Positions 1 through 7,599 of a stretch of 16,077 nucleotides of DNA are shown here, one piece after another. The stretch lies in assembly GCA_000403035.1 (NCBI GenBank), contig AQSL01000107.1:1-16077 (forward strand). Direction: 5' to 3'. The stretch's first letter is position 1. The number at the start of each line of letters is the position of its first letter. The notes under the pieces were generated by a model. That model was given only the letters and a program-made list of their open reading frames with translations. It was not told the DNA's origin and ran no database searches. This DNA is from Candidatus Latescibacter anaerobius SCGC AAA252-E07 (GTDB lineage Bacteria > Latescibacterota > Latescibacteria > Latescibacterales > Latescibacteraceae). Made by a program: the position numbers and the translations under genes.

Positions 1-1227
1 GAAAATATCACGAGCCAGGCGATCGATTTTGATCCCGGCACTTCACGTGAGGAACTGATAAGCGGAAGAAAGTACTGCTGGCAGGTGCAGGCTTTCGATG
101 GCCAGGGACGATTTATCAGCCAGACAAACGAAGGGAAAAGCGATGTGTGGGACTTTACCGTCCAGTTTACACCGCCTACTTTGAATGACCCTCAGACATT
201 TTTCCCGCTTACCGTTACCTGGTCGCCGGCACAGGCCGCAGGAGGTCAGGTATTCTACAGTGTCCGTGTTGATGAAGATCCGGATTTTTCAGATCCCTAT
301 GAACTTGAAGGGATTGCGATGACATCATTTACCTATCCGGATGATGCGCCTGCTCTGCAGAGCGGAATAAGTTATTACCTTGAGGTTCAAACAACAGATG
401 ATACGAACATCCCCATGGGTGAGCCGGACCAGATTTCGTTCAGCTTGCCTCCTGTGGAAGTTGAACTGAGGTCTCCTGCTGATGAAACGATACAGCCATC
501 GAACATTCCTTCTTTCGAATGGACCGGCAACAGCGATTATTATGTTGTAACCGTTTTCGATGAAGCCAGTGACTGGACATATTCATCGGCAGATATACAG
601 GATACGAGATGGATGTATGACGGCGACGAGTTAAGTCCCGGTGTAGGTTATTCCTGGAATGTGATACCGACGAACAAGTATGGCGACCAGATAGGCGATC
701 CATCCGAGACATGGCGTTTTACGCTTCCTCCGGAAGACCAGTTGACACTCGTATCTCCGGCTGGTGTGAATATTGATACTATTTTCCCGATTTTTGTCTG
801 GAATGAAGTACCGTCTCCTCCCGGTGAACAGGTAAATTATAATCTGGTAATCATTGATGAGGAAGAGAATATAGTTCATTCCGTAGTGGTCAGCGGAACG
901 CAATACCAGTATCCGCAAGATGCCGAAATGCTCAAGTATGCCGCGAAATTTTCCTGGTATGTCGGAGCCGAGGCCGGCGGAGTAGAAGTGGCAACAGAAA
1001 GCGCCATGGCATGGTTTATCACTCCTTTTGTTACCGTTGAGGGTGAAGCCGTTTCAATGGAAGAGATTAATGCTGCTATCAAAGTTGTTATGGGTGATTT
1101 TGCCGAATTTCAGGAGTTCGAAGGGAAAATCCTTACATCTATAAGCGATGAATCCGGGCCTGTAACGCCTGAACAACTCATGGATATTATTGGGCAATTT
1201 AAAATTGTGAAAGTAACTATAGAATGA
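1..1227 (+). CDS. Fibronectin type III/Ig-like repeat envelope protein, 3' part
   Basis: This frame is open from the first base, so the gene starts upstream of the window. About 408 codons are visible, ending in TGA. The protein is built of beta-sandwich repeats of roughly 90-110 residues. Several units open with a 'SPA' turn followed by an aromatic strand ending in W, and close with the pattern G-x-x-Y-x-W-x-V, a D/N-x-x-G turn and W-x-F. I count about three full units and one truncated unit, then a unique tail of about 65 acidic residues without repeats. No membrane segment or enzyme motif is visible. Such repeats usually serve as adhesive or scaffold modules outside the cytoplasm; this is inference, since the signal peptide would lie outside the window. 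Seven bases separate it from the FecR-domain frame, so the two are probably cotranscribed. A GTG at 85 could start an internal frame, but coding character continues to base 1. Confidence 0.75.
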   Translation, partial: ENITSQAIDFDPGTSREELISGRKYCWQVQAFDGQGRFISQTNEGKSDVWDFTVQFTPPTLNDPQTFFPLTVTWSPAQAAGGQVFYSVRVDEDPDFSDPYELEGIAMTSFTYPDDAPALQSGISYYLEVQTTDDTNIPMGEPDQISFSLPPVEVELRSPADETIQPSNIPSFEWTGNSDYYVVTVFDEASDWTYSSADIQDTRWMYDGDELSPGVGYSWNVIPTNKYGDQIGDPSETWRFTLPPEDQLTLVSPAGVNIDTIFPIFVWNEVPSPPGEQVNYNLVIIDEEENIVHSVVVSGTQYQYPQDAEMLKYAAKFSWYVGAEAGGVEVATESAMAWFITPFVTVEGEAVSMEEINAAIKVVMGDFAEFQEFEGKILTSISDESGPVTPEQLMDIIGQFKIVKVTIE

Positions 1228-1282
1228 GGTATCAGTGATCGGAAAACCATTGGGAATAACTCATAAATACGGGAAATCGAGA

Positions 1283-2332
1283 ATGGAACGGAAATTTGAA
1301 GTTTTGAAAATAATTATTTATTTTCTTGTGATACTTGTGTATGTATCTTCTACTCCGGCTTTTTCACAAGAACAGAATGCGGTTGCGGTAATTTATAAGA
1401 TTAACGGTACGCTTCAATACCGTGAGTCCGCCGGTGAAGATTGGAAAGTGGCAAAACAGAAAGACCTTCTTTACAATGGCAATCAGTTGATGACACAAAC
1501 CGGCGACAAAGCGATGATAATTTATTCTCTTACCGGAACGCGTGTTCTTGTCAATGAAAATACCGAAATTGAAATTATGGCCGATGTTGAAGTTGCAGGT
1601 CAAAAGCCCAAAACTGAAAGAACCAAGCTGGTACTCGGCGAGATTTATTCCAGGGTAAGTCAGGGGAACTACGAAGTTGAGACCCCTTCCTCGGTGGCAT
1701 CGGTCCGGGGTACCGAATTTAATGCTTCATTCCTTGAAAACGAAGCGACATTTCTTGGTATGCAAGGTATTATAACGGTTATGAATGATTTTGGATCGGT
1801 AGTACTTGAACAACTTCAGGTGACGACAGTTGCAGTGAACTAGGCACCTGCCGAACCGGAAACGATTAGTCAGGATGATGCTGATAATATGACTGCCTGG
1901 ACTGGTGAAGTTGAGCCGACCTGGAAATTAAACATTGTCCCTCAAGGCGGAACCGAACAGAATACGGAAGGCGCCTTTACCATGACCATCACGGCGATTA
2001 ATGTAAAAGAAGGATCGATTGACCCCAATGCTTCCTTTGCTCTTACCCAATTCAGTGCCGATTCCAATGTGATAGAATTCTCTTCCGATACCGGCAAGAC
2101 CTGGAGCGGCGAAGCCCCTGTGGTAACGCTCATGAACGGTCAGACACGGGTTATGTGCCGTATCACCGAAGCGGGCACGGTAAATATAACTGCGAGCGCT
2201 GAGGATGCAGAAAGTGCTGTTCTTGGTATAACTGCCAGACAGGCCAAGGAAAAGAAAACAATAGAACTGATATTCACAGAACCCGATGGTACTGGTGGAA
2301 AGACTCTTATCTGGGAGTTAGAGGAAAAATGA
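1283..2332 (+). pseudogene. Secreted FecR-domain protein interrupted by an in-frame TAG
   Basis: One reading frame encodes a secreted FecR-domain protein, but codon 187 is TAG (1841-1843). The same frame then runs open to the TGA at 2330-2332. The part before the stop (186 residues) has a signal peptide (basic start, hydrophobic IIIYFLVILVYV, cleavage near AFSQ) and a FecR domain. The FecR part shows an early KINGTLQYR strand, 'NENTEIEI', and the typical 'TPSSVASVRGTEF' near residues 133-145. The part after the stop (162 codons) has the proline-rich linker and Ig-like beta domain expected to follow FecR. The ATG at 1283 is chosen because it gives the signal peptide directly; a GTG at 1235 behind GAGGT at 1226-1230 is an alternative. 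FecR domains outside iron signalling are common in envelope proteins and may bind ligands or glycans. The break may be a real nonsense mutation, a readthrough site or a sequencing error. Without readthrough only the N-terminal part would be made. Confidence 0.7.
1841..1843 (+). other. In-frame amber codon between FecR domain and C-terminal domain
   Basis: The codon order is GTG AAC TAG GCA CCT GCC GAA. Reading through gives VAVN-x-APAEPE, a normal low-complexity linker. One base change from AAG, CAG or GAG would create the TAG. The first ATG after it (1889) has no well-spaced Shine-Dalgarno sequence (AGGA lies 13 bases upstream), so independent restart looks poor. Confidence 0.85.
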
Positions 2333-2374
2333 TTTTAACCGCTATCAACAATGAGGTAATGAATATTATGGAAC

Positions 2375-2379
2375 GAGGA
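2375..2379 (+). promoter_or_regulatory. Ribosome binding site deciding the start of the beta-barrel gene
   Basis: GAGGA lies nine bases before the ATG at 2389. This start places the signal peptide at the N-terminus. The earlier ATG at 2329, which overlaps the preceding TGA as ATGA, would add 20 residues ahead of the signal peptide. Confidence 0.6.
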
Positions 2380-2388
2380 TATCAAACA

Positions 2389-5067
2389 ATGACAAACTTT
2401 AAATTCATTATTTCATCTGTGCTCATGATGTCTTTGTGGGTCTCTGTGGCTTTTCCCGATACTATAGCTCCTCAGATACAGATGAACACGGACATGGGGA
2501 AAAAGGAAGCCGGTATTATCAAGGCACGTGTATTTGATGAAACACAGGTGTCGAGTGTTATGCTGTACTACCGTAAGCCGGGAGAAGTTCATTACAACTC
2601 GATTCGAATGAAGCTCAAAAACGATGATATTTACTGCCGTGAGCTTAAAAAAGAACTTGGTATCGAGGGTTCGGTGGAGTATTACCTTGTTGCCCAGGAC
2701 ACTTCCGGGAACGAGACAACCCTGCCGGCTATGAGCGCCGATGAAAATCCGATACAAACTTCGATGGACGGGAGCATGAATGTTTCCGCCGATGAGATTG
2801 TTTTAACAACTCCCGAAGCCGGTGAAGAGTATGATTCCGGTGATCAACTTGTTATGGTGAGTTTTTTCAAAACCGGGCGTGAAATCGATTTTGGCACCAT
2901 CAGACTGAGAATTGACAAGATTGACCGTACCCGTGAAGCCGAACTCATGGGCAATATTCTCATGTGGGAGCCGCGAAGGCCTTTTATTGACGGTGAGCAT
3001 GAAATCGAGGTTATTGCCAAAGATACTGCCGGTGAACCTGTTGGGCCGAATGTATGGACATTCCGGGTGAAAACCAGGATGGCGCTGCCTCTCGGCGCTG
3101 AGGGAGATTTTTACCTGGGTATACAGCGTGACGACCGCTCCTTAAAAACAGCGAATGTGCCTTTGTGGAACAATAAGATCGACATGGATTTGAGAGGTGA
3201 GGCCGATTGGCTTAGCTGGAATGCGGGTGTGATGCTTTCGAGCGAGGAAACCTCGTTTCTCACCTCCGAAACCTTACCGAACCGTCAGCCGATCAACCGC
3301 TATCATCTCGAGGGGAGAACAAGACACTGGAAGGTGCGTTTCGGAGATTCCAATCCCAATTTCAGCGATCTGTCCCTCAAGGGTATACTTGTTCGGGGCA
3401 TGAACGTGGAATTCAAGTCGAACCGGGTTAACACAAATTTCGTGTGGGGTTATAATAAGCGCGAGATTGGAGAAAGCATACATATAATCGGCACCGAGTA
3501 TTCTCAGCTCGATACGAACACCTATTACAATGCGGAAGGGGATACTGTAAGCACCGGCTCCGATTTCATCGTTGCCATGCAGGATCCAACCACCCTTATG
3601 TATAATATTTACGAATATGAGCAGGGAACTCCGAAACGTGATGTAATCGGTCTGAAAATGGATGTTGCCCCGGTGAGAAATAAATATGCCAACTGGAATG
3701 TAGGATTTAATTTCTTTGGCGCCGAGGATGATTCCACCTCATTGAAATACAATTATGATGCGGACAATCAAACCCGTTACTATGCGTATCGCGACAGTTC
3801 ATTCTTTACCGATTACAAACCGAAGAAAAACTGGGTGGGTACGGTTCAAACATCCCTGCGGCTCTTCGATAACAAGGCCGAACTTTTCGCCGAATTCGGC
3901 GGGACAATGGTTACCGAAAACATGTTCAGCTATGTTTCGCCGGAAATTGAAAAAGAGCTCGAGGATATTCCCCAACAGATCAGCGATGAATTTCCCATAA
4001 ACGGTTCCACGCAGACATCGTTTGACAAGTTGAAGCTCAAGGATAGTATTGGAGAGGGACTTTCCGATGCGATAAAATCGGTGTACCGATTCAGACTGAC
4101 CACTCTAATTCCGATTCCCATGACCAAAACACGGTTGAAAGCAGAAACCTATCGTGTCCCTACCCATTATGTTTCGCTCGGCAATCCCCAGCAGAAAACG
4201 GACATCGGCGGATATAAATTCAATGTAAAATCCCGTGTTTGGAGGGATCAGGTGACATTAAGCCTGGGGTATGATTTCTACTCGGACAACCTTGACACCG
4301 AGCGTAAACAATACGGCAGCGCCGACCTTGACATGAAGGATTTGACGAAAGACACCAGCATCACGAATTTTTCCGTGAGTTTCGCTCCCAGGCAGTTTGA
4401 GCAGTATTCACCTTCGGTATCTATCGGATACCGTACGTACGATGCCGTGAACAATCTGGATCTTAAGATAGCGCAAAATGATACGTCGTCAATGATTGAC
4501 GCATCAACAAATACGTTATTATTCAATATCGGCGGTGTATTACCGATAGGAATGCAGAAGCATGCCGGAATGCTCAGCATTTCAAACATGGGCATTTCTG
4601 ACAACCGCCCGCTGGCTGAATATGATCGTGCTGAATCCGATAACCTTACGGTGATGTTCAATCTGAACTCGCAGCTTGATCCGATACCTTTGTCACTTTC
4701 CGGTTCTGTCGGAAGTACCGGAAACAAGACATTCCGTAAGGAAGGCAGCATGGACACCGGATTCAGCCGCAAAGAAGTTACCACCGGTATTGTTCTTTTT
4801 AATTTTGCGGGAACATACAAGTGGTTCCGTGACAAACGGCTCAAGACCACTGCCGGTGTCGGTTATATCGGTTCTTCGAACGGTGAATCCGGGATATACG
4901 GCATCGATAATAACAAGACATCATTCAAGATTGAAGCTGATTACAGGCTGACATCGGTATCTTCGCTCGGTGTGATGTTCAGGTTTATCAATTATACCGA
5001 TAATGCCGAAAGCTTAAACGATTATACCGAACCGATTATCGGAGTTAACGTAAGGTCGGCGTTCTAA
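2389..5067 (+). CDS. Outer-membrane beta-barrel protein with N-terminal Ig-like domains
   Basis: The product has 892 residues from the ATG at 2389. It begins with a signal peptide (lysine, then IISSVLMMSLWVSVAFP). Two Ig-like domains follow. The first (about 25-130) shows the pattern V-x-L-Y-Y-R, then EYYLVAQDTSGNET. The second (about 140-250) opens with TTPEAGEEYDSGD and closes with EIEVIAKDTAGEP and WTFRVKT. The remaining 640 residues alternate polar and hydrophobic positions with many aromatic and D/N/G turns, as in a large transmembrane beta-barrel. The chain ends in GVNVRSAF, a terminal phenylalanine typical of the signal read by the BAM complex. I do not recognise a named family and see no TonB box. 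As the last gene of the locus, it may anchor or export the FecR and fibronectin-repeat proteins; that is inference. A strong terminator follows 23 bases after the stop. Confidence is high for a secreted barrel protein and low for its role. Confidence 0.72.
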   Translation: MTNFKFIISSVLMMSLWVSVAFPDTIAPQIQMNTDMGKKEAGIIKARVFDETQVSSVMLYYRKPGEVHYNSIRMKLKNDDIYCRELKKELGIEGSVEYYLVAQDTSGNETTLPAMSADENPIQTSMDGSMNVSADEIVLTTPEAGEEYDSGDQLVMVSFFKTGREIDFGTIRLRIDKIDRTREAELMGNILMWEPRRPFIDGEHEIEVIAKDTAGEPVGPNVWTFRVKTRMALPLGAEGDFYLGIQRDDRSLKTANVPLWNNKIDMDLRGEADWLSWNAGVMLSSEETSFLTSETLPNRQPINRYHLEGRTRHWKVRFGDSNPNFSDLSLKGILVRGMNVEFKSNRVNTNFVWGYNKREIGESIHIIGTEYSQLDTNTYYNAEGDTVSTGSDFIVAMQDPTTLMYNIYEYEQGTPKRDVIGLKMDVAPVRNKYANWNVGFNFFGAEDDSTSLKYNYDADNQTRYYAYRDSSFFTDYKPKKNWVGTVQTSLRLFDNKAELFAEFGGTMVTENMFSYVSPEIEKELEDIPQQISDEFPINGSTQTSFDKLKLKDSIGEGLSDAIKSVYRFRLTTLIPIPMTKTRLKAETYRVPTHYVSLGNPQQKTDIGGYKFNVKSRVWRDQVTLSLGYDFYSDNLDTERKQYGSADLDMKDLTKDTSITNFSVSFAPRQFEQYSPSVSIGYRTYDAVNNLDLKIAQNDTSSMIDASTNTLLFNIGGVLPIGMQKHAGMLSISNMGISDNRPLAEYDRAESDNLTVMFNLNSQLDPIPLSLSGSVGSTGNKTFRKEGSMDTGFSRKEVTTGIVLFNFAGTYKWFRDKRLKTTAGVGYIGSSNGESGIYGIDNNKTSFKIEADYRLTSVSSLGVMFRFINYTDNAESLNDYTEPIIGVNVRSAF

Positions 5068-5080
5068 CAGAAAGAATAGT

Positions 5081-5123
5081 GAAGAGAACAAAAAGGACGG
5101 TTTTTCAGCGCCGTCCTTTTTTT
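5081..5123. repeat. Direct repeat copy 1 containing the terminator
   Basis: About 43 bases match a second copy at 5979-6021, 898 bases downstream. The first 20 bases and the block CAGCGCCGTCC are identical. The only differences are the lengths of two T runs (5 versus 6 in the loop, 7 versus 6 at the end). Similarity stops at both edges. Confidence 0.9.
5091..5123 (+). terminator. Intrinsic terminator, copy 1 (bidirectional)
   Basis: The left arm AAAAGGACGG (5091-5100) pairs perfectly with CCGTCCTTTT (5111-5120) around a 10-base loop, and the T run continues to 5123. Because the left arm begins with an A run, the hairpin should also work on the opposite strand. It ends the beta-barrel gene. 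Confidence 0.85.
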
Positions 5124-5150
5124 AATGGGCATATACTACTGAAATAACAT

Positions 5151-5177
5151 ATGAAATAAAAAAATTTTTCATTTCAT
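5151..5177. promoter_or_regulatory. 27-bp imperfect palindrome upstream of the HEPN gene, candidate operator
   Basis: ATGAAAT at 5151-5157 is mirrored by ATTTCAT at 5171-5177. Inside, five A:T pairs surround one central base, so 12 of 13 positions pair; the mismatch is 5158/5170. It lies 57 bases before the HEPN start and just before AT-rich -10-like hexamers (TATATT at 5187, TATAAA at 5194). That position would suit an autoregulatory operator. An RNA hairpin or a simple AT-rich coincidence is also possible. Confidence 0.45.
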
Positions 5178-5234
5178 TAAATTAACTATATTATATAAAT
5201 AGAAAAACGGTTACATATCCAATGGGTATGATAT

Positions 5235-5642
5235 ATGGCGAAAAAAACAGCAAAAAAATGGTTAAAACAGGCATTACATGACCTTGAAATGGCAGAAAAA
5301 AACATAACGATTGAAGGTTATGATATAACCGCATTTCTTTCGCATCAGGCTGTGGAAAAACTTCTAAAAGTTTTATTTATTCTTCAGGGAGAAAAGATTC
5401 CCAGAATACATTATATCGACGAATTAGCCAGGATGCTTAATTTATCAGAGGAAGTAATATCATATATTTATGAATTGACAGCAGATTATACGATTTCACG
5501 TTATCCGGATGTAACCGAATCTGTTCCATATGAACAATATGATCAAAAAATTGCTTCTCAAAAGGTTGAATCAGCCCGAAAGGTATTTGAACTTCTCGGT
5601 GATTCATACAAAGAGTTGATTGAGGATGATTCAGATGCATGA
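5235..5642 (+). CDS. HEPN-domain protein, partner of the adjacent nucleotidyltransferase
   Basis: The 135-residue, mostly helical protein matches the HEPN fold (PF05168-like). It has WLKQALHDLEMAEKN at residues 9-23, a central FLSHQAVEKLLKVLF helix, then IPRIHYIDEL and the ISRYPDV turn typical of this branch. HEPN proteins paired with minimal nucleotidyltransferases form toxin-antitoxin modules (type VII HepT/MntA) in which the HEPN part can be an RNase that its partner silences by AMP transfer. The usual catalytic R-x4-6-H motif is not visible: no arginine is followed by histidine at that spacing. So RNase activity is doubtful, or it uses other residues. It overlaps the next gene, and no strong Shine-Dalgarno precedes its ATG. 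The region is visibly richer in A and T than the neighbouring genes and lies between duplicated terminators, which suggests acquisition by transfer. Confidence 0.82.
   Translation: MAKKTAKKWLKQALHDLEMAEKNITIEGYDITAFLSHQAVEKLLKVLFILQGEKIPRIHYIDELARMLNLSEEVISYIYELTADYTISRYPDVTESVPYEQYDQKIASQKVESARKVFELLGDSYKELIEDDSDA
5622..5626 (+). promoter_or_regulatory. Ribosome binding site for the nucleotidyltransferase, inside the HEPN gene
   Basis: GAGGA with eight bases to the ATG at 5635 supports that start. The ATG at 5626 directly abuts this motif and the TTG at 5620 lies upstream of it, so both are less likely. Translation is probably coupled to the HEPN gene. Confidence 0.6.
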
Positions 5643-5955
5643 TCCATGGATTGAAAGATTTAATAATGAAGCATTACCAGTTATCATGAAAGAATTAAAG
5701 CCCACAAGGGTATTGTTTTTTGGTTCACGGGTAACAGGAAATGCCACAAAAGATTCGGATATAGATGTTATCATAATCTCAGAATCGTTTAAAGAAATTC
5801 CATTTGTTCGGCGTATGGAAAAAATCTTGAAATTGACAAGATTTCCAAAGCATGTCGATTATTTGTGTTATACACCTGAAGAATTTATGAATGTGAAAGT
5901 ATCTTCAACAGTAATTGAAAATGTATTGGAAAATTATTTAGATGCGACGGTATAG
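5635..5955 (+). CDS. Minimal nucleotidyltransferase (MNT), MntA-like antitoxin candidate
   Basis: The 106-residue protein has the DNA polymerase beta-type nucleotidyltransferase signature GS-x10-D-x-D: G30-S31, then D42-I-D44, inside VLFFGSRVTGNATKDSDIDV. A third acidic residue, D75 in HVDYLCY, fits the remaining metal ligand. Family knowledge: such stand-alone MNT proteins use NTP and Mg2+, and in HepT/MntA modules they add AMP to a tyrosine of the HEPN partner to neutralise it. All catalytic residues are present, so activity is expected even though the HEPN partner lacks its standard motif. The start at 5635 overlaps the HEPN gene by eight bases, which indicates coupled synthesis of the pair. 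It ends in TAG, and the second terminator copy follows after 33 bases. A role in defence or plasmid/island stabilisation is inference. Confidence 0.87.
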   Translation: MHDPWIERFNNEALPVIMKELKPTRVLFFGSRVTGNATKDSDIDVIIISESFKEIPFVRRMEKILKLTRFPKHVDYLCYTPEEFMNVKVSSTVIENVLENYLDATV

Positions 5956-5978
5956 TATGTTCGGTGCGTTTGTTTTTC

Positions 5979-6021
5979 GAAGAGAACAAAAAGGACGGTT
6001 TTTTCAGCGCCGTCCTTTTTT
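5979..6021. repeat. Direct repeat copy 2 containing the terminator
   Basis: This is the second copy of the repeat at 5081-5123, in the same orientation. The two copies bracket exactly the HEPN/MNT pair with its leader. Confidence 0.9.
5988..6021 (+). terminator. Intrinsic terminator, copy 2 (bidirectional), between convergent genes
   Basis: AAAAGGACGG (5989-5998) pairs with CCGTCCTTTT (6010-6019) around an 11-base loop, flanked by A and T runs. It should stop transcripts of the nucleotidyltransferase from the left and of phosphofructokinase from the right. Confidence 0.85.
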
Positions 6022-6086
6022 ATTGCGCCGTATTGAGCTGATTAAAAACGGTATACCGACCGGTAAAAACCGTTCGCTTTTCCCCA

Positions 6087-7439
6087 TTAATTTATCATGG
6101 AGGCGGGCTGACCTGTGGTTTCGAGGACACTCAGCCATTCCGGGCCGAACGGATCGAGTTGTTTCCGTTCGGAAATAACAGTTGAGATTGGCACATGGGT
6201 AAATATGTTGTTCCAGATGCTCAGAACCATCTTTGTCCTGCCGGACATGGCAGCATGGACAGCGTGACGTGCGAGCTGGTTGCAGAAAATGCTGTCATCC
6301 GAGTTGGCGGGCGATGACCTGATGATATAGCTCGGATCAATGTATTTTACCGTGGCGGCATTCCAGCCGGAGCTGAAGGTTTCTGATATACGGTCTCTTA
6401 AATATATTCCGATGTCCTCGAATTTCACATTTCCAGAAGCATCGATTTTTTTCTTTGAACCGCCGCCTGTAATAATGTCCTGACCGGCGCCTTCCGCAAC
6501 AACAACAAGAGCGTGCCTGCGGTCGAGCAGTCTGGATTCAAGCACCTTGAGAAATCCTTTCTTGCCGTCCATATCGAATGGTATTTCGGGCACAAGAACA
6601 AAATTTGCATCGCCGTTCGCTATAGCCGCCATGGCTGCAATGAATCCTGAATTTCTTCCCATAAGCTTCACCACTGCAACACCGTTGAATGCGCCCCGTG
6701 CCTCCTCGTGGCCGGTGCTGAGCACACCGTTTGCGATTGAAACCGCGGTATTAAACCCGAACGAACGTTCGACAAATGCTATATCGTTATCGATTGTTTT
6801 GGGGATACCGATAACCCCGATTTTAAGCTTGCGATGCGCAATTTCTTTAGCGATATCGAGAGCGCCTTTCTGAGTACCATCACCGCCGATGGTAAAAAGT
6901 ATGTTTATCTGTTCGCGTTCAAGGAAATCAACCATTTCCTGCGAACTCTGGGGGCCCCTCGATGAACCGAGGAAAGAACCGCCGGCCCGATGGATATTTT
7001 CAACCATTTCAGGCACCAGTTTCATGGGAGGAAGGCCGACCCTTGGAACAAGCCCGCTGAATCCGAACCGTATGCCAAGAATTTCCCTCACCTGGTAGCG
7101 GTAATGCATCTCCATGAAAAGCGCCCTGATAACATCGTTTAAACCGGGGCAAAGACCGCCGCAGGTCACTATGGCTGCACGTGTGTTCGAGGGATTGAAG
7201 TAGATTTTCTGGCGCGGCCCGGCGACTTCCATCGAAGGCGGATCTATGTTTTGTGCCATGAGATTTTTGATTGAAGTAAGTTCGGCATTATAAACGATAC
7301 GTTCGGAATCAGGTACAAAACCTTTTTTAGACAGTGTATCATCCATGTGTTTTTCGAGTGTCGATTTATATCGAACCGGACCGAGCGTTTCTATGGAAAA
7401 ATCGGGTAAATCGATAGATGCATCATGTTTATCAGGCAT
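6087..7439 (-). CDS. 6-phosphofructokinase, plant/TP0108-type
   Basis: The 450-residue enzyme phosphorylates fructose 6-phosphate to fructose 1,6-bisphosphate in the cytoplasm. Visible motifs in order: GGLCPGLN (about 94-101), GIRFGFSGLVP, GSFLGSSRGP, GGDGT (185-189), GIPKTIDND with K214 and catalytic D217, and MGRNSG. It is longer than the 320-residue bacterial PfkA type and matches the long plant/trypanosome/TP0108-like branch. Glycine at 188 is the ATP-type residue, where pyrophosphate enzymes usually have Asp. Lysine 214 is shared with pyrophosphate enzymes but also occurs in ATP-using plant-type enzymes. ATP is therefore the better guess, but the donor is not certain. The ATG at 7439 is chosen for its perfect ribosome site; an ATG at 7472 would add 11 unlikely residues. 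It reads toward the second terminator copy and follows treT with a 160-base gap. Confidence 0.92.
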   Translation of the reverse strand: MPDKHDASIDLPDFSIETLGPVRYKSTLEKHMDDTLSKKGFVPDSERIVYNAELTSIKNLMAQNIDPPSMEVAGPRQKIYFNPSNTRAAIVTCGGLCPGLNDVIRALFMEMHYRYQVREILGIRFGFSGLVPRVGLPPMKLVPEMVENIHRAGGSFLGSSRGPQSSQEMVDFLEREQINILFTIGGDGTQKGALDIAKEIAHRKLKIGVIGIPKTIDNDIAFVERSFGFNTAVSIANGVLSTGHEEARGAFNGVAVVKLMGRNSGFIAAMAAIANGDANFVLVPEIPFDMDGKKGFLKVLESRLLDRRHALVVVAEGAGQDIITGGGSKKKIDASGNVKFEDIGIYLRDRISETFSSGWNAATVKYIDPSYIIRSSPANSDDSIFCNQLARHAVHAAMSGRTKMVLSIWNNIFTHVPISTVISERKQLDPFGPEWLSVLETTGQPASMIN

Positions 7440-7445
7440 TTCTTT

Positions 7446-7451
7446 TCCTCC
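7446..7451 (-). promoter_or_regulatory. Strong Shine-Dalgarno of phosphofructokinase
   Basis: GGAGGA on the minus strand lies six bases before the ATG at 7439 and decides this start over the upstream ATG at 7472. Confidence 0.75.
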
Positions 7452-7475
7452 GGGTATGAACGGTAACACCAATCA

Positions 7476-7504
7476 ATAATCATGTATTTATAGTCAAAGG
7501 TCAA
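7476..7504 (-). promoter_or_regulatory. Possible sigma70-type promoter of phosphofructokinase
   Basis: On the minus strand TTGACC (7504-7499, five of six to consensus) and GATTAT (7481-7476, four of six) are separated by 17 bases. A start near 7469 would leave a leader of about 30 bases holding the strong ribosome site. The -10 box is weak. Confidence 0.35.
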
Positions 7505-7599
7505 GAGAAAAATGGGAGAGATATGCTTGAGTACCAGGAAAAGAGTCAGGGAATTCCCGATCTTCTCTTCGGGTCCGATAGTGGTTGCATAGTCAAATA

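Noticed and set aside
1841..2332. Separate gene starting at ATG 1889 after the FecR stop
   Set aside because: It is in the same frame as the FecR gene, lacks a well-spaced ribosome site and signal peptide, and reads as the missing C-terminal domain.
4278..4850. Long antisense open frame of 190 codons inside the beta-barrel gene
   Set aside because: It lies wholly opposite a well-supported gene, has no recognisable domain and has a composition typical of a mirrored frame.
6047..6074. Inverted repeat AACGGT/ACCGTT after the second terminator copy
   Set aside because: It is short and has no T run of a length that would support termination; the stronger hairpin at 5988-6021 already serves both genes.
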